DNA of 64,000 nucleotides from Planktophila turicensis (GTDB lineage Bacteria; Actinomycetota; Actinomycetes; Nanopelagicales; Nanopelagicaceae), in the NCBI GenBank assembly GCA_965234405.1, contig OZ248346.1. One strand, written 5' to 3'. Below, piece by piece: positions 8,464 to 15,646 of the stretch. The notes under the pieces were generated by a model. That model worked only from the letters and a program-made list of their open reading frames with translations, ran no database searches and was not told the DNA's origin. Position numbers and translations under genes: made by a program. Within the stretch, counting starts at the first letter, position 1. Every line of letters starts with the position of its first letter.

Positions 8464-9327
8464 ATGGAGATTCATAAGATTCCTGACCTGCGCTCACCTG
8501 TGATGGTGATTGCATTTTCCGGTTGGAACGATGCTGGCGAAGCAGCCACCGGCGCTGTCTCACATTTACTCTCCTCGTGGACCGACCCTTCAACTGATGT
8601 TGTCCCCGAACTCATTGCAGATGTCGATCCCGAAGATTTCTATGATTTTCAAGTAAATCGCCCCATGGTTGAAGTTGATGATTCGAGTATTCGCAGCCTT
8701 ACCTGGCCCGGCACTCAAGTCTTCGGTCTTCGAACACCTGATCTCAAACATGATTTCGTGGTGGTTCGTGGCGTTGAGCCATCAATGAAGTGGAAGACCT
8801 TCGCTGCTGACATTTTGGATCTTGCTGATGATCTTGAAGTGGATATGGTTATCACCTTAGGTTCGATGTTGGCCGATACACCGCATACACGTCCGATTAC
8901 AGTCAGCGGAAGCGGCGCTCACCCAGAGATTTCTCGTCGACTTGGTGTTGAAATTAGTAAATACGAAGGACCTACAGGAATTCTCGGAGTACTTCAGGAT
9001 GCGTGCGTGCGACGTGGCATCGATGCAATCTCACTGTGGGCTGCAATTCCACATTACGCCTCAAGCTCTCCATCGCCGAAGGCAACTCTTGCACTCGTGA
9101 ATGCACTTGAAGACTTCCTCGAAGTTTCCCTTCCGCTAGGCGATCTTCCTGATGAATCAGCATCATGGGAAGAAGAAGTCACTGAGATGGCTAAGGAAGA
9201 TGCGGATGTGGCCGAGTACGTGAAAGCACTTGAAGAGAGCAAAGACTCATCCGACCTTCCCGAAGCAACAGGTGAATCAATAGCTCGAGAATTAGAACGT
9301 TTTCTTCGCAGACAGAGCGAGAACTAA
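8464..9327 (+). CDS. PAC2 family protein
   Basis: Member of the PAC2 family (named for eukaryotic proteasome assembly chaperone 2), common in actinobacteria and of unproven function. The 287-residue protein begins with the conserved MVIAFSGWNDAG-type block and contains ITLGSMLADTPHTRP, both typical of the bacterial family. It has an acidic C-terminal tail. The ORF is open 84 nt further upstream, but the ATG at 8464 is supported by alignment and by the -10 element 7 nt before it. Its stop overlaps that of mshC on the opposite strand. Neighbours match the usual actinobacterial PAC2-mshC block. Confidence 0.85.
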   Translation: MEIHKIPDLRSPVMVIAFSGWNDAGEAATGAVSHLLSSWTDPSTDVVPELIADVDPEDFYDFQVNRPMVEVDDSSIRSLTWPGTQVFGLRTPDLKHDFVVVRGVEPSMKWKTFAADILDLADDLEVDMVITLGSMLADTPHTRPITVSGSGAHPEISRRLGVEISKYEGPTGILGVLQDACVRRGIDAISLWAAIPHYASSSPSPKATLALVNALEDFLEVSLPLGDLPDESASWEEEVTEMAKEDADVAEYVKALEESKDSSDLPEATGESIARELERFLRRQSEN

Positions 9328-10565
9328 AGAGTAATTCCCAGCAGAGTATCGAGTGCACGAGAAAGTTCTCCGGCTACTCCCCCCGTTACTCCAGCTTCGG
9401 TCTCATCCATCCACGTTGTGATTGATGCAAGAACACTTGGTGTATCCAAATTATTTGAAAGCGCATCAAGGATTTTCTCAATCACCGAATCTGTGGGCGC
9501 AACTTCCATACACGCAAGATTCAGTTGCAATCGTTCAATATCAATAGAAGCTTTCTGAATGAGAGAATCGCTCCACATTAAGTCGCTTGAGTATGGATGC
9601 CCCATGAGCGCCCATCGAATGGCAGCGGGATTAATACCTGCAGAAATCAGTTTTGATACGAAGACTAAGTTGCCCAGCGACTTACTCATCTTCTCGCCAT
9701 CAAGACCAATCATTCCAGCGTGCACGTAGCTACGCGCGAACCTTTGATTGTTGATGCTTCGGCTCTGTGCTGCAGACATCTCGTGGTGAGGAAAGATTAA
9801 ATCGCTTCCGCCACCTTGAATATCGATAGCGTATTCATCGTTCGAATCGGGGTCCAGGTAATGAAGCGCGATGGCGCAGCATTCGATATGCCATCCAGGA
9901 CGGCCTGGTCCGAATGGACTTGGCCATCCTGGTTCACCATCACGTTGTGAAAGCCAGACCAAAGCATCGAGTGGGTCTTCTTTTCCAGGTTTCTGTGGAT
10001 CTCCACCACGCTCGGCAAATATTTCGAGCATCTTCTCTTGCGAGTAATGCGAGCGTTCTCCAAATTCGGAGTCAGAATGAACGCGATAGTAGATATCTGA
10101 ACCAACCTCATACGATGTGTTCGCGTTCTTCAACTTTTGAACTGCATCAACAACGAGAGTCATGGCCTCGACAACTCCAATGTAATCCTTAGGTGGAATC
10201 ACGTGTAAGTCGGTCATATCGCCTCTGAAGAGATCAATTTGCGATTGCGCAAGATCCTTCCAATCAACACCATCGCGGTGAGCGCGCTCTAATAGCGGGT
10301 CATCGATATCGGTGATGTTTTGAACAAAATCTACCTGCGCACCCGTCGCACGTAAGAATCGATTGATGAGATCAAAAGTTAGGTATGTGGCTGCGTGGCC
10401 AAGATGCGTGGCATCGTAAGGAGTGATTCCGCAGACATACATTCTGTAGAGAGACTTCTTCGGAAGTGGCTCGACCTTTTGGGTTGCCGTATTGAAAAGC
10501 GAAAGTTGCGGAACGCTAAAGCGAGCAGGAAGCTCGGGTAGATATACATCTGGCCAGGCGCGCAT
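9324..10565 (-). CDS. mshC: Mycothiol biosynthesis cysteine ligase MshC
   Basis: ATP-dependent ligation of L-cysteine to glucosaminyl-inositol, the third enzymatic step of mycothiol synthesis. It is a cysteinyl-tRNA synthetase paralogue of 413 residues. The HIGH-type motif reads HLGH (residues 54-57) and the KMSKS loop is at 292-296. The zinc cysteine Cys45 is in YVCGITPYD, and a second zinc site is in GWHIECCA. It is shorter than CysS and lacks the tRNA-binding C-terminal domain. It implies that this organism makes mycothiol. TAGGGT lies 7 nt before the ATG. Confidence 0.95.
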   Translation of the reverse strand: MRAWPDVYLPELPARFSVPQLSLFNTATQKVEPLPKKSLYRMYVCGITPYDATHLGHAATYLTFDLINRFLRATGAQVDFVQNITDIDDPLLERAHRDGVDWKDLAQSQIDLFRGDMTDLHVIPPKDYIGVVEAMTLVVDAVQKLKNANTSYEVGSDIYYRVHSDSEFGERSHYSQEKMLEIFAERGGDPQKPGKEDPLDALVWLSQRDGEPGWPSPFGPGRPGWHIECCAIALHYLDPDSNDEYAIDIQGGGSDLIFPHHEMSAAQSRSINNQRFARSYVHAGMIGLDGEKMSKSLGNLVFVSKLISAGINPAAIRWALMGHPYSSDLMWSDSLIQKASIDIERLQLNLACMEVAPTDSVIEKILDALSNNLDTPSVLASITTWMDETEAGVTGGVAGELSRALDTLLGITL

Positions 10566-10572
10566 ATTTCAC

Positions 10573-10578
10573 ACCCTA
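10573..10578 (-). promoter_or_regulatory. Leaderless -10 element of mshC
   Basis: TAGGGT on the minus strand in the 15-nt gap after the SCO1664-like gene, ending 7 nt before the mshC ATG. This could give mshC its own transcript within the cluster. Confidence 0.45.
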
Positions 10579-10580
10579 AC

Positions 10581-11282
10581 TTAAAACGGTGGCCATGGGA
10601 CAGCAGGCCACTCATCGCTCGGAGACGGATACTTCTTTTCGCTCAACAGCCTATTGATACGTGCCAAAAGCGCTGAAAACTCGTTCTCAGAAATTAGTTG
10701 AAGCAGTTGTTCTGATGAATCGCGGACGGCGATCTCGAGTTTCTCTAGTCGATCGATCTCTATTGGAGATAGCGGCTTATCTGCCCACTGCCAAAGAACG
10801 GTGCGCAACTTGTCATCTTCATGAAAAGTTACCCCGTGGTCACAGCCATGAACAAGGTCTTCACGAATTGGAAGTAAGTGACCAATCTTTCGGTCGGTGT
10901 TATTAACTACTGCATCAAAGAGAGCCATCTTGCGAAGCTCAACGTTATCTTCCCGGTAGAACATCGCTAGATCGATATCTTCGTTGATATCAATCCATTG
11001 TTGAACCATTCCAATTCCGAATGGGCCCTCTCGCAAAACAGTAGGTGGGACGACTCCGAATTCTCCGAGTTCACTAATGAAATACGCAGCGAACTCACGT
11101 TGGGCGAGATTGCCATCCTGGAAATCCCATAGTGGTCTTTCGCCAGCAACCGGCTTATAGATGACCGGAATTGTTGAGCCATTGAAAGTGCAGTTTGCGT
11201 AGAGCGTTGCGTTGGAGGCATGAACAAGACGACCAGTAACTTCTAAATCCCCTAGGGTTAGATGTTCAATGATTTCACTCAT
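10581..11282 (-). CDS. SCO1664 family protein (PI3/PI4-kinase-like fold)
   Basis: Protein of 233 residues matching the actinobacterial SCO1664 family, whose members resemble phosphatidylinositol 3/4-kinase-like domains. Function is unknown. It contains VIYKPVAGERPLWDF, which resembles a nucleotide-binding lysine region, then QREFAAYF, and VVNNTDRKIGHLL, which resembles a catalytic-loop block (D and N residues). The ATG at 11282 overlaps the DUF3090 stop by 4 nt, so translation is coupled. It always seems to travel with DUF3090 and the MSMEG_4193-type phosphomutase next to mshC. Confidence 0.75.
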   Translation of the reverse strand: MSEIIEHLTLGDLEVTGRLVHASNATLYANCTFNGSTIPVIYKPVAGERPLWDFQDGNLAQREFAAYFISELGEFGVVPPTVLREGPFGIGMVQQWIDINEDIDLAMFYREDNVELRKMALFDAVVNNTDRKIGHLLPIREDLVHGCDHGVTFHEDDKLRTVLWQWADKPLSPIEIDRLEKLEIAVRDSSEQLLQLISENEFSALLARINRLLSEKKYPSPSDEWPAVPWPPF

Positions 11283-11830
11283 CGGCGATATCCGTTTGCT
11301 CTTGGACAGAGGTGACCGCGAATATCAATAGGTCCACCACAGAATGGACATGGCAATCTTCCTGCGCTTACAACAGTGAGGGCACGTTTGGAGAATTGAT
11401 CAGCTACTGATGGAGAGATGAGGACACGCAGAATGTCTTGATCGCCACTGAGATCATCTACATCGATGAAATCAGGTTCTTCCTGATCATTTTCTGAGAC
11501 AGCCTGTAAATCGATCTGAATCAACTGACGAGAGTCATCAAATGCAATCCCAATAACACCCACTCTAAATTCCTCTTCAATCGGAGTATCCAGCGGCGCG
11601 TCATCACGAGCGATTTTCGGAATCGCAATTGTGGGGTCACTCTGCTTAATTTCTCGGAGCATGTAGATGAGGCGATCGGCGAGGGCCTGTACTTGCGACT
11701 TCTCGAGTGAAACTGAAATCAATCGCGAACCGTTGCGAGCTTGAATGAAGAAGGTGCGCTCCCCTGGTTGCCCAACAGTTCCGGCTACGAAACGTTCAAC
11801 TGGATCGAAGAGCAATATTCGAGATGTCAT
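11279..11830 (-). CDS. DUF3090 family protein
   Basis: Uncharacterised actinobacterial family of 183 residues. The N-terminus (FDPVERFVAGTVGQPGERTFFIQA) is characteristic. The C-terminus carries a small metal-site-like cluster: CPFCGGP followed by a His and another Cys (GHLCPRANGYRR), which suggests zinc binding. Its start overlaps the upstream phosphomutase gene by 4 nt and its end overlaps the SCO1664-like start by 4 nt, so the three genes form a tightly coupled unit of unknown joint function. Confidence 0.8.
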   Translation of the reverse strand: MTSRILLFDPVERFVAGTVGQPGERTFFIQARNGSRLISVSLEKSQVQALADRLIYMLREIKQSDPTIAIPKIARDDAPLDTPIEEEFRVGVIGIAFDDSRQLIQIDLQAVSENDQEEPDFIDVDDLSGDQDILRVLISPSVADQFSKRALTVVSAGRLPCPFCGGPIDIRGHLCPRANGYRR

Positions 11831-12519
11831 GACTTTTTGCTCATGGATTTCCGCGAACCGCCACCGAGTAGCGCCTTAGTCGTTTTCTCCATCGCTGTCA
11901 TTGGCGCTAACGGACTATGAGAATCGTTAAAGGCTAGAAGACGAGATTTGTTGCCGTCAAAATCAATAACTGTTACTGATGCTGGGTCGATGACGAGAGA
12001 TTGAAAATCATCTAACTTCATCTTAAGAAGGGAGGCAATAAGCGCTTTGAGTACATCGCCATGGGAAACGAAGAGATGAGTGCCGTTCTTCTTCTCGGCC
12101 AGGGCGCTAGAAACGCTTGTGAGAGCTCGTTTCTGCATTGCTTTCATTCGTTCGCCGTCAGGAAACTGGACGGTACTTGGGCGTTCTTGAATCTCTTTCC
12201 ACATCTTCTCGCGTGAGAGAGATGACAACTTTCGACCACTCCAAGAGCCGTAATTCATCTCAATCAGAGCATCATCAATCTGATAGCTCTTAAGACCTTT
12301 GGAATACTTGGAGTTAAGCCAAGGTGCAATGGTCTCTTCACAACGTTGCAATGGACTTACTCGAGCGCTATCAAATGAACTGGCGCCGATTCGCTCGACC
12401 AAATCTCGGGCTTGCTTCTCTCCCTTTTTGCTCAGCGAGACACCAGGCAATTGCCCGCTAAGAATCCCTGCATCATTCGCTGTTGAATGAGCATGTCGAA
12501 TAAACACTAGGCGAGCCAC
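11827..12519 (-). CDS. MSMEG_4193 family putative phosphomutase (histidine phosphatase)
   Basis: Histidine phosphatase superfamily member, 230 residues. The active-site start is FIRHAHSTAND (RHG motif variant with Ala). A second His is in FVSHGDVLKAL, and a Glu is in the IEMNYGSWSG block. The substrate is unknown; the family is conserved beside DUF3090 in actinobacteria. The start is a GTG at 12519 with TAATCT seven bases upstream, so it heads the phosphomutase-DUF3090-SCO1664-mshC run with a leaderless transcript. The C-terminus is rich in Ser/Lys. Confidence 0.8.
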   Translation of the reverse strand: MARLVFIRHAHSTANDAGILSGQLPGVSLSKKGEKQARDLVERIGASSFDSARVSPLQRCEETIAPWLNSKYSKGLKSYQIDDALIEMNYGSWSGRKLSSLSREKMWKEIQERPSTVQFPDGERMKAMQKRALTSVSSALAEKKNGTHLFVSHGDVLKALIASLLKMKLDDFQSLVIDPASVTVIDFDGNKSRLLAFNDSHSPLAPMTAMEKTTKALLGGGSRKSMSKKS

Positions 12520-12526
12520 AACACGA

Positions 12527-12532
12527 AGATTA
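12527..12532 (-). promoter_or_regulatory. Leaderless -10 element of MSMEG_4193-type gene
   Basis: TAATCT on the minus strand, 7 nt before the GTG at 12519; it heads the four-gene mshC cluster. Confidence 0.5.
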
Positions 12533-12573
12533 TCGTGCTATTTCTAATAACGAACTTTGAAGGCTGCTATTGC

Positions 12574-12579
12574 TAGGGT
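12574..12579 (+). promoter_or_regulatory. Leaderless -10 element of aldo/keto reductase
   Basis: TAGGGT on the plus strand ending 8 nt before the ATG at 12588. Confidence 0.45.
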
Positions 12580-12587
12580 TGCCAACC

Positions 12588-13535
12588 ATGGAGATGAGAA
12601 GAGCAGGTAATTCAGGGCTCTCACTCTCCCGTTTAGGGCTCGGAACTATGACGTGGGGTCGCGATACGGATACCCACGAGGCAGCCGATCAATGCAGAGC
12701 ATTTATCGAAGCAGGTGGAAATTTTCTCGATACTTCTTCAACCTATGGTGATGGAGATAGTGAAAGAGTTATCGGCGGTCTAATTGGAACTCTCTTTAAG
12801 CGTGAAGATGTCGCTATCGCTTCGAAGGCTGGAGTTTCATTCCCTGATGGAGTAAGAACCGTTAACAATTCACGACAAACCCTGATCGCAGAACTCGATC
12901 GATCACTGTCACGACTAGAGACTGACTATCTAGATATCTGGCAGATTCATTCGTGGGATCCTCATAACCCACTCGAAGATACGCTCTCTGCTCTCGACTA
13001 TGCATATTCATCGGGCAAAGCTCGCTATGTGGGTATATCGAATTTCTCTGGATGGCAGAGCTCTCGTGCGATCACGATTCAAGAGACCAACTCCGCAAAG
13101 GCTCCGATTGTCACCCATCAAGTTGAGTATTCATTACTCAATCGTGAAATTGAAAGCGAAGTACTTCCTTGTGCTGACGAGACCGGAGTCGGAATTTTGG
13201 CGTGGGCTCCATTGGGACGAGGAGTTCTCACCGGCAAGTATCGTCGCGGAGTTCCCAGCGATTCCCGTGCTGCGGCTCCACACTTTGTAAAGCATGTCGA
13301 GCCATATTTACGTGAAAAGCCACAACGCATCGTCGAAGCGGTCTGCGTTGCAGCCGAAGGTTTAGGTTTTGCACCTCTTGAAGTTGCCCTAGCTTGGGTG
13401 CGAGACACACCAGGTATTACTAGCGCGATTGTTGGAGCTAGAACCGGCGCGCAACTGCGTGGGATTCTTGCTTCTGAAGAGATCTCACTTCCTGACGTTG
13501 TTCGTCAGGCACTCGATGAGGTTTCAGCTCCCTAA
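12588..13535 (+). CDS. Aldo/keto reductase
   Basis: NADPH-dependent oxidoreductase of the AKR superfamily, 315 residues, TIM barrel. The catalytic tetrad is visible: Asp and Tyr in DTSSTYGDGDSE, Lys in IASKAG, and His in DIWQIHSWD. The C-terminal LAWVRDTPGITSAIVGART block binds the cofactor phosphate. The substrate cannot be told from sequence. The ATG at 12588 (MEMRRAG) is preferred over one 18 nt upstream because it matches family N-termini and lies 8 nt after TAGGGT. It is convergent with the M20 peptidase gene, 11 nt between stops. Confidence 0.9.
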   Translation: MEMRRAGNSGLSLSRLGLGTMTWGRDTDTHEAADQCRAFIEAGGNFLDTSSTYGDGDSERVIGGLIGTLFKREDVAIASKAGVSFPDGVRTVNNSRQTLIAELDRSLSRLETDYLDIWQIHSWDPHNPLEDTLSALDYAYSSGKARYVGISNFSGWQSSRAITIQETNSAKAPIVTHQVEYSLLNREIESEVLPCADETGVGILAWAPLGRGVLTGKYRRGVPSDSRAAAPHFVKHVEPYLREKPQRIVEAVCVAAEGLGFAPLEVALAWVRDTPGITSAIVGARTGAQLRGILASEEISLPDVVRQALDEVSAP

Positions 13536-13546
13536 CAATTAGTCAG

Positions 13547-14842
13547 TTAGCAATTCTCCAAGAAGTCAGCAAGAACATTGACACCAAACTCAAGTCCTGA
13601 AATTGGCACTCGTTCATCAACACCATGGAATAACGCCATGAAATCTAAATCTGCAGGTAGTCGAAGCGGGCTAAAGCCATAGCCGATGATTCCAAGTTCT
13701 GACAGGGCCTTGTTATCCGTTCCCCCACTCATTAAATATGGAACAGGAATTCCTTCTGGATCATGTTTGGTAATTGCATTACACATCGCATCTACCAGAT
13801 CACCTTCGAAGTTAACTTCCAGAGCAATATCTCGTGAAACTGTTTCAATGGTGATATCTGGACCAATAATCGAACGAATCGTCTCGTTTAACTCGTCTTC
13901 ATATCCTGGAAGGAAGCGCCCATCGATGACAGCGCTGGCACTTCCGGGGATTACATTTGCCTTATATCCAGCCTCAAGCATTGTTGGGTTGGCAGTATTT
14001 TGTAGCGTTGCGCCAATCATGCGCGCTGTAGGTCCAATCTCTTTGAGCAATGGTCGCAAATCCTTTTCGTCATAAGGCATCCCTGTTGCTTGCGAGATCT
14101 TCTTAAAAAGAATTTTGACGGTGTCGGTATAACGCTGAGGCCAATTGAATTTACCAATTTTGGCGACAGCCTCCGAAAGTGCTGTCAGCGCATTCTCATC
14201 GTTCATCATGGAACCATGTCCGGCTCTACCGGCTGCAGTGAGCTTCATCCAGTGAATACCTTTTTGCGCAGCTTCAACGAAGTAGAGTCGTTTTCCATCT
14301 CCCACAGTTACAGAGAAACCGCCAACTTCTGAAATTGCTTCTGTGCAACCAGCGAAAACTTCAGGGTGCTCAGCAGCCATCCATCGTGAACCGAATGTCA
14401 TTCCCGCTTCTTCATCGGCAAAGAATGCAAGAACGATATTGCGTGGCGGCTTGTAGCCAGTTCGGGCCCACTTGCGAACAATCGCGAGAATCATGGCATC
14501 GACATTCTTCATATCTACTGCGCCTCGACCCCAGATCATGCCGTCGCGAATTTCGGCGGCAAATGGATCGACAGACCAATCAGCTGCGTTAGCGGGAACT
14601 ACATCAATATGACCATGGACTACCAATCCTGGGCGAGAAGTATCTGCTCCTTCAATATTCGCGATCACGTTACAGCGATTGGGCGCTGACTCGTAGATAG
14701 TTGCCTTGATTCCGACCTCTGCAAGAGATGCGACAACATATTCGGCAACTGCTTTTTCGTCGCCTCTTCCTTCTCCATAATTAACTGAAGGGATACGGAT
14801 GAGATCCTGGCAAATCTTTACAACTTCTTCTTCGAGAGTCAT
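13547..14842 (-). CDS. M20 family metallopeptidase (dipeptidase/deacylase type)
   Basis: Zinc-dependent exopeptidase or amidohydrolase of the M20 family, about 431 residues. Metal and catalytic residues are visible: HGHIDVVP (His and catalytic Asp), GRGAVDMK (bridging Asp), ADEEAG (catalytic Glu pair), and a late His in MALFHGVDE. The dimerisation lid lies in the middle. No signal peptide, so it is cytoplasmic and probably acts on imported or turnover peptides. The ORF is open to a GTG at 14893. The ATG at 14842 matches family N-termini, but neither start has a strong ribosome site, so the 5' end is uncertain. Confidence 0.87.
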   Translation of the reverse strand: MTLEEEVVKICQDLIRIPSVNYGEGRGDEKAVAEYVVASLAEVGIKATIYESAPNRCNVIANIEGADTSRPGLVVHGHIDVVPANAADWSVDPFAAEIRDGMIWGRGAVDMKNVDAMILAIVRKWARTGYKPPRNIVLAFFADEEAGMTFGSRWMAAEHPEVFAGCTEAISEVGGFSVTVGDGKRLYFVEAAQKGIHWMKLTAAGRAGHGSMMNDENALTALSEAVAKIGKFNWPQRYTDTVKILFKKISQATGMPYDEKDLRPLLKEIGPTARMIGATLQNTANPTMLEAGYKANVIPGSASAVIDGRFLPGYEDELNETIRSIIGPDITIETVSRDIALEVNFEGDLVDAMCNAITKHDPEGIPVPYLMSGGTDNKALSELGIIGYGFSPLRLPADLDFMALFHGVDERVPISGLEFGVNVLADFLENC

Positions 14843-14950
14843 ATCCGTATTCTGCCTCGTTTCGCACTCTCTCGGTTGGATGGCTTGGCTCACTTTTGCG
14901 CGAGAAGGCGTGGCTAGATATAGTTACCCAGTTATTTCGGCCCGAACGCT

Positions 14951-14956
14951 TAGACT
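14951..14956 (+). promoter_or_regulatory. Possible -10 element of tRNA-Leu (and apt)
   Basis: TAGACT lies about 26 nt upstream of the mature tRNA 5' end. A -35 is not clear. No U-rich terminator separates the tRNA from apt. Confidence 0.3.
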
Positions 14957-14981
14957 CACATCTTGAGCGAGCGGGTTACTC

Positions 14982-15065
14982 GTCCGGGTGGCGGAATTGG
15001 CAGACGCGCTAGCTTGAGGTGCTAGTTCTCGCAAGGGATTCGGGGTTCAAGTCCCCGTTCGGACA
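14982..15065 (+). tRNA. tRNA-Leu (GAG)
   Basis: Type II tRNA of 84 nt with an acceptor stem GTCCGGG pairing with TTCGGAC and discriminator A at 15065. The D-arm GGCGGAATTGGCAGACGC is typical of leucine. The anticodon stem CTAGC/GCTAG closes a 7-base loop with anticodon GAG at 15016-15018. A variable arm follows, then a T-arm with GGTTCAAGTCC. CCA is not encoded. It reads the CUC/CUU leucine codons. The downstream apt gene starts 50 nt later with no terminator between. Confidence 0.95.
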
Positions 15066-15115
15066 CAGTTACGGTGGTTGGATACAGCAATGGATTTACC
15101 CTGGTGGAATTCACG

Positions 15116-15646
15116 ATGATGGATTTAGGTCGCGCGCTTTCACTGATTCGCCCTATTCCTGATTATCCAAAGCCAGGAATTCTCTTTCAAGATATCACTC
15201 CACTTCTTGCAGATTCTGAAGCTTTCCATCGAGTTATCTCCGAGATCGCTTCACTTGATGCTCTTTCCGAAGTCGCCGCAGGAATTGAAGCGCGCGGATT
15301 CATCTTTGCCAGTGCTGTTGCCCTGCAGAAGAAGATTGGTTTTGTGCCAGTAAGAAAGAAGGGCAAGCTTCCATCGGCTACTTATTCGCGTTCGTATGGA
15401 CTCGAGTACGGAATTGATGAGATTGAAATTCATCAGGATTCTTTAACACCTGGTTGCAAGGTGACTCTCATTGATGATGTCTTAGCAACCGGTGGCACTT
15501 TAGAAGCCGCCGTCGCACTGATCGCAGATGCTGGTGGCGTAGTTTCAAGCATTGTGGTTCTTCTTGAAATCGCCTCGCTCGAGGGCCGATCTAGGATCGA
15601 GAAGATTGCACCAGGTGTTCCACTCCATGCGTTGGTGACCATCTGA
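15116..15646 (+). CDS. apt: Adenine phosphoribosyltransferase
   Basis: Salvages adenine to AMP using PRPP. The 176-residue protein shows the PRPP-binding motif VTLIDDVLATGGT, the GILFQDITPLL N-terminal block and the GIEARGFIFA loop. The ATG pair at 15116/15119 fits the family N-terminus, with GGTGG upstream; an ORF from 15074 is judged too long. A 9-codon ORF from 15090 ends in a TGA overlapping the apt ATG. The gene is followed by an acyltransferase gene in TGATG overlap. In mycobacteria and streptomycetes apt sits between secF and relA; here it is elsewhere. Confidence 0.93.
   Translation: MMDLGRALSLIRPIPDYPKPGILFQDITPLLADSEAFHRVISEIASLDALSEVAAGIEARGFIFASAVALQKKIGFVPVRKKGKLPSATYSRSYGLEYGIDEIEIHQDSLTPGCKVTLIDDVLATGGTLEAAVALIADAGGVVSSIVVLLEIASLEGRSRIEKIAPGVPLHALVTI

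Noticed and set aside
13530..13556. Possible small inverted repeat (CTAAC/GTTAG) between AKR and M20 stops
   Set aside because: Only 5 bp with no T-tract; too weak to call a terminator.
14842..14893. GTG at 14893 as the M20 peptidase start
   Set aside because: The extra 17 residues have no match to family N-termini and no clear ribosome site or -10 at the expected distance; ATG at 14842 preferred.
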